64,000 nucleotides of DNA, taken from positions 3,736,850-3,800,849 of the forward strand of contig NC_030992.1 of the NCBI RefSeq assembly GCF_000149955.1, read 5' to 3'. This DNA comes from Fusarium oxysporum f. sp. lycopersici 4287 (taxonomy: Eukaryota; Ascomycota; Sordariomycetes; Hypocreales; Nectriaceae). The first letter of the stretch is position 1. Each line of letters starts with the position of its first letter. Below, one piece after another: positions 56,632 through 64,000 of this stretch. A program made the translations under genes and the position numbers. The notes beneath the pieces were generated by a model that worked only from the letters and a program-made list of their open reading frames with translations, did no database searches and was not told where the DNA came from.

Positions 56632-59547
56632 ATGCCTTCATCTTCTTCCTCTAGTTCTTCCTCCGCAAGCCCGTCATTTGCCGAGATTGCGTCTGGTGTC
56701 GCTGATCTCGGCGACAGATCAAAAGTCACGCCTCAACAAGCGATTGACAAGTTTTGGAAACAGTTCACTACCAAGAACCCAGGCAAAGGTACCCAATCCC
56801 CTAGCTCTCAAACCAAACATGTACTAACAGGCACAGCAACTACTGTCATTCCCTCAAACACTTACACTGATCTCGCCGCCAAAAGAGGCAACCAAGTAAC
56901 AACCACAACAACCCAAGCATCCTACGAAGACGCCGCAGCAACATGCCGCGCCAAAGTCGAAAAGATCGTCAAGGAATGCCGCCGCATCAACAAGAAGTAT
57001 CGCGATCCTCACTTTGACATTGAAGTTGATCTCAAGCTCTACCGCAACGACTGTCTGCACTCTCTCTCCAATGTTGAGAACTACCAACCCGGTGAAGATC
57101 TCCGTCCGCAGAGCGTGAAGCGCGTTGGTGATATTTTTGAAAAGCCTTGTTTTTACATTGATGGTCCTACTGCGAATGATGTTAGACAGGGACGGGATGG
57201 TGATTGCTGGCTCATGGCGGCGCTGTGTACGCTTAGTGAGAAGCCGGGTTTGATTGAACGGCTTTGTGTTGCGCATGATCAGGATGTCGGTGTTTATGGG
57301 TTTGTGTTTTATCGGGACGGAGCTTGGATTTCTGAGATTGTTGACGATTTCGTAAGCTTCACGTTTGTGTGTAGTGACACGGTTACTAACAAACCTTTAG
57401 TTGTACCTCATCAAGCCGGACTATGACGAGGGGTACTTTGACAGAATCCTCTTTGACGACATTGAGCGCGTTGACCCGGATGAAGCGTATCGTCGGATCT
57501 TCCAGTCAAACAGCAGTGCGCTGTACTTTGCCCAGTGTCAGCATCCTCAAGAGACTTGGCTGCCTCTTCTCGAGAAGTGTTATGCCAAGGCTCACGGAGA
57601 TTACGGTGCGATTGAGGGCGGTTTTGGAGGCGAGGGTATTGAGGATCTTACCGGTGGTGTCACCTCTGAGCTTCTGACCACCGACATTCTTGACAAGGTA
57701 TGTTCCACAGTGTCAATACGTATCACAGTATTAATGAGTATGTAGGAGTACTTCTGGAAGGAGGAACTGCTCAAGGTCAACCAAGAGTTCCTCTTTGGCT
57801 GCAATACCGGCATCTGGGGCCGTGGCTGGGGTGAGCGCAAGGGTATTGTTGAACTCCACGCCTACTCCATTCAGAAGGCTGTCGAGATCGATGGCAAGCG
57901 ACTCCTCAAACTCAAGAACCCTTGGGGTAAAGGCGAATGGACCGGTCCATGGAGTAAGTCATTCCAAACCTTACCAGAAAGAACGAATGCTCACCAAGTA
58001 TAGGCGACGGCTCCAAAGAGTGGACTGCCGAGTGGCTTCAAAAGCTCGACCACCGCTTCGGCGACGATGGAGATTTCTGGATCTCGTATGAAGACCTTCT
58101 TAGAAAGTATCAGGCCTTCGAGAGAACCCGTCTCTTCACCGACGACTGGCGTGTCAGTCAGCTCTGGACTACACTCTCTGTCCCTTGGGCACTGGACTAC
58201 CACGACACGCACTTCTCCTTCACTCTCTCCAAGCCTGGTTCTGTTGTTCTCGTCCTCGCTCAGCTTGACGATCGTTACTTCAGAGGTCTCGAGGGCCAGT
58301 ACATGTTTGAGCTTGGCTTCCGTCTTCACAAAGCTGGTCACTCTGACTACGTGGTGCGAAGCCAGACACCATACCGCATGACGCGCTCCGTTAACGTTGA
58401 GCTCGAACTTGAAGCTGGCGACTACGAAATCCGCGTCAAGATCAACGCCACTCGCAACCAGGATATCTTGCCTATCGAAAAGGTCATCAAAGACAACGCC
58501 AAATCCCGTCGCGAGAAGCTTCTCCGTATTGGTCTCGCCTACGATCTCGGCCACTGCAAGGGCCGATTCGTCGAGACTCCCGAAGAAAAGGCCGCCCGCA
58601 AAGAGCACGAGGCCAAGATCAAGCAGAAGAAGAGAGATAAGATCAAGGCAAAGCTTCTCAAGGAGCGCGAAGAGACCCATTACCTCGCTACACGACAGTT
58701 TGAGCGGGATGAGCATAAGAGACTGAAGAGAAAGGAGAAGCTTGCTCTTAAGAAGGCTGCTAAGAAGGCGAGACAGGAAGCTCGCAAGGCTGAGAGGGCT
58801 GCTATCAAAGCTGAAAAAGCGGCGAAGAAGGCAGCTGAGGCTGAAGCCAAGGCTAAGCTTGAGGCAGAAGAAGCTGCGAAGAAAGAGAAGGAGGAAGAGG
58901 CTGAGGCTGCGAAGGAAGAAAAGATCGAGTCTGGTGAGGAGAAGGCCGAGTCCAAGCCTGAAGAGCCCATGACTCCCGAGTCTACCGCAGACGAGGACTC
59001 TAATGAGAAGGAGGGGGCCAAGGAAGCTGAAGTGGCTGAGCCCAAGGCCGATGAGAAGGGAGCTGAAGCCGATGCTGAAGAAGAAGAGGAAGAGCAAGAC
59101 ATTGAGAGCGAACCCGAAACCGACGTCGAAAGCGTCGGCACCCTCGCCGCCCTGGCGGACCGCGAACTCTGGATCCACGTCGACAACTACACCGGCACCA
59201 TCTCCTCCGACAGCGACTCCGACAACGAATCCACCACTTCTTCCTCCTCATCTACCTCCGAAGCCGAGAAAGATCCCTGGAACGCCGTCGTAGTAGCCGG
59301 CATCCGCATCTTCCACACCGGCCTCGGCGAGGGCGAAGACGACAGCGACATCAACCTCAAAGTAATCCGACCCATCCCTTTCGGAAAGGATGACGAGGAG
59401 GTTGATGTTGAGAAGAAATGCAGTACCAAGGTGCTGGATGTTGATGATAGTGCCAAGGATGCTACGCTTGTGGGGGATGCGAATGAGAAGATTCGGTTTA
59501 TTAAGGGGGATGGGGCGAAGAGAAGAACTGCTACTACTTTGTTTTGA
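56632..59547 (+). CDS. Calpain-family cysteine protease with charged C-terminal tail
   Basis: 922 residues from exons 56632-57351, 57401-57697, 57746-57953 and 58004-59547 (introns 48-50 bp). The C2 catalytic triad is complete: Cys192 in QGRDGDCWLMAAL, His377 in GIVELHAYSI and Asn397 in LKLKNPWG. A beta-sandwich follows the protease core (SVPWALDYHDTHFSFTLSKP). The start MPSSSSSSSSS was chosen as the first in-frame ATG. From about residue 575 the protein becomes a long Lys/Ala/Glu coiled coil (KKAAKKARQEARKAERAAIK), then an acidic Glu/Asp stretch, then a mixed end. It lacks the MIT domain and architecture of PalB/Rim13. Substrates unknown; probably cytosolic, and calcium dependence cannot be judged. 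Confidence 0.92.
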
Positions 59548-61207
59548 TGAGGATATGAATGATAGTTTATGATAGCGAATGAAATGGATTTGGTACTAAG
59601 AATGTATCTCCATGTGGTGGTGAAGTGTCGCGTGCCAAGTTAAGCTTGAATCTACGCTTACCTCTTTCAAGATTATAAGGCTAAAACGACGACGACGACT
59701 TTTCAGGTATACAATTTGTATGGAAAATTGAATAAGAAAACTTCCCTTACTATTTTCTCACTTATCTAGCCATTGGAAAAGGTCTTCAGAGTTCCTGGTG
59801 AGACCACAACGTTGTCGTGCGGTTCTGCTTACACCCAATCTCCATACCGCGTTAGACACATTTCTCACCAAGTTCAAGAAGAATTGGCCATCTATCAATT
59901 GGTAATCACACCAACCCCATCTTGTCTCTCTTCATGTAAAGAAGGAAGAACTTCAGAAGCCAATCCCGTCAGCTCTCAAGCTTATGTACTTCACCCTCAA
60001 AACCGTCCTCGATCATCGTCTAAGCCACGATAGTGGACAACACTAACAAGACTAGGGGGGCCAAACATCTCAAAATAGCTCCCCTAGGTCCCGCGAATTC
60101 TCACCTCTACGTATACAACAACCGTAATAAACTCTCCGAAATTATGCTATAGCATCATCAACAGACAATCAGTTCATGTTTGTAGCACACGGCGCAAAGC
60201 CTTGGCATGCTGACAGCACCTCAATAACCATGCATTCAACAAGGGTGCCAAAAACACCTTGTCCAAAAACCTCCTATATTTACCCAAGCTTTCTTGTCGC
60301 TTAGGATTTAGGATGTAATAAAAAAGGACCATCTGTGGATACTGTCAGCAACGTCTGATCCACAATTTAGGGAATCAGAGGCGAGGTGCAGACAGTTACA
60401 CAGCCCTACTGTCGTTGTCCGGGAGAGAAGCATGAACTGATCTGTTTGCGAGGTTGGTAGTTCTTCGATTGAAGCGTTCATCATGTAATAACGACGTTGA
60501 GATGTGAAACATGGTGCCGTTCTTTGACGTGGCTGATATGCCGAGCTAAGATAAGATATGCAGGCATGATTCGCATTGCATTGCATTCATCTGGGACATT
60601 TTCGAGAGGACGGTAACACAACTACGGATACAGACGTAAGAATTAAAAAGACTATTCTTACAGAGAGACTCAGAGCCACGTTGTAAACGAGCCTTGCGAT
60701 CGATCGTAACTTATCCACTCAGACTTCAGTCAGCCTCCCTTTTAACTTGACCAAGCTCAGCCTTACTGCAGCTAAGCTATGTATCCTTGTATAGTAAATT
60801 GGGTCTCCATCATCTTCTCAGCAATCCTTCTTGACCAACGATCTTGGCAATTTCTTATTTCCCTCGAGGAAAAGCAGAGCTTGACTTCTTCATCACTACG
60901 AAGTAGGCTAACCAAGGTAGCCGGTGTGTGAGGCCTAACCGCGCACGAACACATCCGTAATCCAAGATCATCACTCTTTGCCGATCTGAAACTTCGTCTC
61001 TCTTTGTGTCTTACATCCCTCTTCTCTATACCGCTTGCGCCACCCTTCGCCCAGCGATCCCTGCAGAAGGAATTGACCCAACACCGCATCACAATCTGAC
61101 AGGATTGAGCATGGGTCCCTCATCCCAGCTTCTCCAGGTCCAAATTCTTCCATAAACAAAAAAAAAGAAAAAAAAAACACAAAAGAAAAAGGGAGCCTCT
61201 CCTCACC
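59548..61207. other. Intergenic
   Basis: 3' flank of the calpain gene and leader of the next gene. No gene supported. An A-rich tract at about 61157-61192, immediately before the next start codon, resembles the A-rich leaders seen on well-translated fungal mRNAs. Confidence 0.5.
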
Positions 61208-63942
61208 ATGGCTGAGCCAGAGGACATACACGCTCGTAAGCCCTCCGGTATAAATATATTCGGAATCACTGGCAGCGGCTATCATCATCTAATGCCCCAC
61301 GAAATGGCCGATCTTCACAATTCCGGCGGCGTGCCCCCCTCGCCGGAAGCAAAAATGAGCAGTCCTCCTGAGACACCGCATTCCTTTCATAACCTGCTCG
61401 GCGGGCACCACCCAGCCGGGAGTTCTTCTTCTAGTCCAAGGATCGCTGATTCTCAAGGAACGCCTGAGCCTTACTCTGAGATCTGGGCTCCGTCTATGCC
61501 GCGTGGTGATGAGAAGAAGGATATGCCTAGGACCATGGAGCGAGAAGTCAAGATGAGTGAGGGAGGGAAACTTCCTAAGATTGTGGAACCGAGGGGGGAT
61601 GCTATGGATGATGAGTTTGATGATGAGATTTTTTATAAGAAGTTTGGTAAGTTTCTCATTTTGTTGTTGGAGTATGAAAACTTACTTGAATAGCTGAGCC
61701 TCCAAAGGGCTGCTCAACAACACGAGATATTCACCAGCCAAGATCAAGTTGGCTCTCAATTACCATCTACGTCCTCTCTGTCTACTCAACAGTCGGCAGT
61801 GGGATCTGGCTCGTCACGGCCATTCTCCAACCACGATGGGGCCACAAAATCGCCTCGGGAGCATCCCTCTCACCATCAACAGCAACGACCCTCGCAGCAT
61901 TACTAGCAAAGACCATCGAAATGTCCTTCGTCACCGTCTTCGTCTCATGCTTAGGCCAAGTTCTCACTCGGAGAGCGTTTATTCGAAAAGCGCATGGCAT
62001 GTCACTTGCTGAGATGACGATGAGGAACTGGGTTATTCAGCCTGGATCTCTTATCACTCACTTCGAAACACTGCCTTCTTCGTCCTTGACGCTTCTGGGG
62101 ATGTTGTCGCTTACTGCTACGATTGCAGCTGCGTTTTACACTACTGCTTCTGACGCGATGGTCTCACCGAAACTGAAGTCTGGGAGTTGGGAGCATAAGG
62201 AGCTTGCTGGATATGTACGAGCCTCATATGCCAATGCAGCTTATGTGCGCGAGGATTGCCCATATCTTTTCAACATTACCGAAGATATCCATGCCGCCGA
62301 GTCTTGCATGAACGTTCAGTTCTCAGGGCAATCTTACAGAAATTTACTCAACTATATGAATATGTGGACGAACCTCAACCAAAACGGAACCGAAATCTCA
62401 TCCGATTTGAAGAAGCGGCCTGGTGGAACGACGCTGCTCTTCGATAACACTACGATGTACTCTTCCTGGATCGAGACAGAACACGGCGATGTTGAAGCAC
62501 AGTTTGAGGAAACAGGACGTATTATCAACAATGTCACTCTCGCCCTTCCTCACCCAGGCGTGTACGGTGCTTCCACTCTCAAAGTGAACGGAATTCTTCA
62601 ACCTGACGATCTTGCTGGAGTTGGAGAGTACACTGTCCGAGCTGGAGTTGTCTCACCATCTGTCAATGTTCTTTGTGTCGATATGGAGAAGAAGGAACTT
62701 GCGCCTCTTGTTTACACGACATGGCCTAATGCCAAGGTCAACAACACTGATATCCCTGGTCAAAAGACGGGTTGGCCTGGTTGGACAGGCGAGGTTCCCC
62801 AGCCACTTGATGGGAAGAACAAGGACTATTATCTTAACCGAACTGTCGTGGATGATATCTTTAGATGGGGACCTAAATACGAGCGTCGTCCCCCCGTCTT
62901 TCAGATGGTAGGTCATCCCCCTATGCCTCAAGCCGTAGCTAATGTGTGTAGTACCCCTTTGACTTCAACCTCCTCACCAACGCAACCGTCTATGCAGCCG
63001 ACGCCATCTACACCCTCGGCAAAACAGCCGAGAACAAGAACTACACCGTCTGTCAACTTCGATCATGGGTATCTCCCAACTGTTCCACCGAGTTTAACAT
63101 CTCCGGTATCGCCGGTGCCAGCATGAAAGCTCACTGCGAAGACGATGCCGACGAGAACGCTTATCGACGATCATTCCCTTCAGACCAAGGCTGGTCTGCC
63201 CCATCTCTGGACTGGAAGGTAAGTCTCACCTTGTCCCTTGTATGAACAATACTGACGACAATAGTGGCTCGCTGATCAATGGCGATTGTCTATGGATCTC
63301 AACGGTGGCGCTGTTAACAACAATGCTTCCAACGCTCGAATCCTCACCCAACTCGCCCTTCATGAACCAAAGATGCCCGCCTCTTATCCCTCACTCGCTG
63401 AAGCTCTCGCTGTATATTCCAGCTCTCTCATCATGATCAGCGCCATCGACACGCCTTTCCGCCATTACTGGGATCAGGACCCAAAAGCATATCCCGAGAA
63501 CGTCATCCCAGCACCTGGATTCCCCCAACCCTTTAACGCATCTCTCATCACTCAAGAGTACACATCTGGACACACTCAGCCATGGCAGAATATCTTCTAC
63601 GTCGTTCTCGTTCTCGTCTTCGCCATCAATTTATTCTGTCTGGGTTATTTCATCATGCGCTCCGGGCTAGTGACAGACTTCACAGAGCCGCAGAACTTGT
63701 TCTCCCTGGCGATCAACAGTCCGCCTAGCAATTCTTTCCACGGCAGTTGTGGAGGGGGTCCTGAGAAGAGACATCTTGTTGTTCCTTGGAAGGTTGCGTA
63801 CGCGCCGAGTGCGAACCATTATTTCTTCCAGGATAATTCGCCTGGAAAGGAGACGTCTGAAGGGTTGAGTACGGCGAGAGAATATGGGGAACCGAGGGTG
63901 AGCAGTTACAAGAGACTCAGCATGAGTAGGACTTGGCTGTAG
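61208..63942 (+). CDS. Fungal multi-pass membrane protein with large extracytoplasmic domain
   Basis: 865 residues from exons 61208-61646, 61694-62907, 62952-63218 and 63265-63942 (introns 44-47 bp, all in phase). The N-terminal 145 residues are hydrophilic, Pro/Ser-rich and probably cytosolic. Three membrane segments follow: SWLSITIYVLSVYSTVGSGI, ATTLAALLAKTIEMSFVTVF and LTLLGMLSLTATIAAAFY. A domain of about 450 residues then carries many N-glycosylation sequons (NIT, NGT, NTT, NVT, NNT, NRT, NAT, NYT, NCS, NIS) and paired cysteines, so it should face outside or the lumen. A final helix, WQNIFYVVLVLVFAINLFCL, precedes a cytosolic tail. This is a recurring fungal family, sometimes mislabelled, with no known function. 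Confidence 0.85.
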
Positions 63943-64000
63943 ACGGATCTGCATGTGTAGTTGGATTGTATAAGCAAGCGTTCCGAAATGCATGGTTGGG

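Noticed and set aside
57991..59178. 395-codon Leu/Phe-rich minus-strand frame opposite the calpain gene
   Set aside because: Antisense shadow of the Lys/Glu-rich calpain tail.

Overview
The window looks like chromosomal DNA of a filamentous ascomycete, most likely a Hypocreales/Fusarium-type fungus. I infer this from many 44-82 bp introns with GTAAGT-like donors and CTAAC/CTGAC branch sites, from clearly eukaryotic housekeeping genes (Mad2, Isu1, Rft1, Dbp3, a USP5/Ubp14 deubiquitinase), and from fungal-only families (STAND-type N-terminal domains, a CarT/CAO-2-type carotenoid oxygenase). No species is assigned. I saw no rRNA or tRNA gene, CRISPR array or intact transposon. All exon limits were worked out by hand from splice signals and reading phase.

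Layout. 2.5-8.5 kb: intracellular GH3 beta-glucosidase with a PA14 insert (+), DUF2306 membrane protein (-), Fta4/CENP-U-like kinetochore protein (-). 10.2-13.9 kb: carotenoid cleavage oxygenase (+) and Isu1 Fe-S scaffold (-). 15.7-26.1 kb: ankyrin protein with a STAND-associated N-terminus (-), an unrecognised acidic-linker protein (-) and, head to head with it, a 1317-residue helical-repeat/CHAT protease (+). 27.3-37.1 kb: housekeeping block with Ubp14/USP5 (+), Mad2 (-), a membrane protein with a Tyr/Asn-rich tail (-), Dbp3 (+) and Rft1 (-). 37.8-39.1 kb: one reading frame split by a single TAG. 40.9-43.8 kb: a doubtful small spliced gene (-) and an MFS hexose transporter (+) whose upstream region holds three CTGGGG elements. 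43.8-50.8 kb: gene-poor DNA with broken coding remnants, mostly on the minus strand. 50.8-55.5 kb: a Glu/Gln-rich coiled-coil protein (-) and a second STAND-type N-terminal-domain protein (-). 56.6-63.9 kb: a calpain-family protease (+) and a multi-pass fungal membrane protein (+).

How the genes fit together. Most are unrelated neighbours, as is usual in fungal chromosomes. The exception worth testing is 15.7-26.1 kb. There a CHAT (caspase/separase-fold) protease with both catalytic residues kept shares a 572 bp divergent promoter with an uncharacterised gene, and a STAND-type protein lies on the other side of that gene. This resembles fungal protease-plus-partner modules used in regulated cell death and is the best candidate for an undescribed system. 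The link is inferred from layout, not shown.
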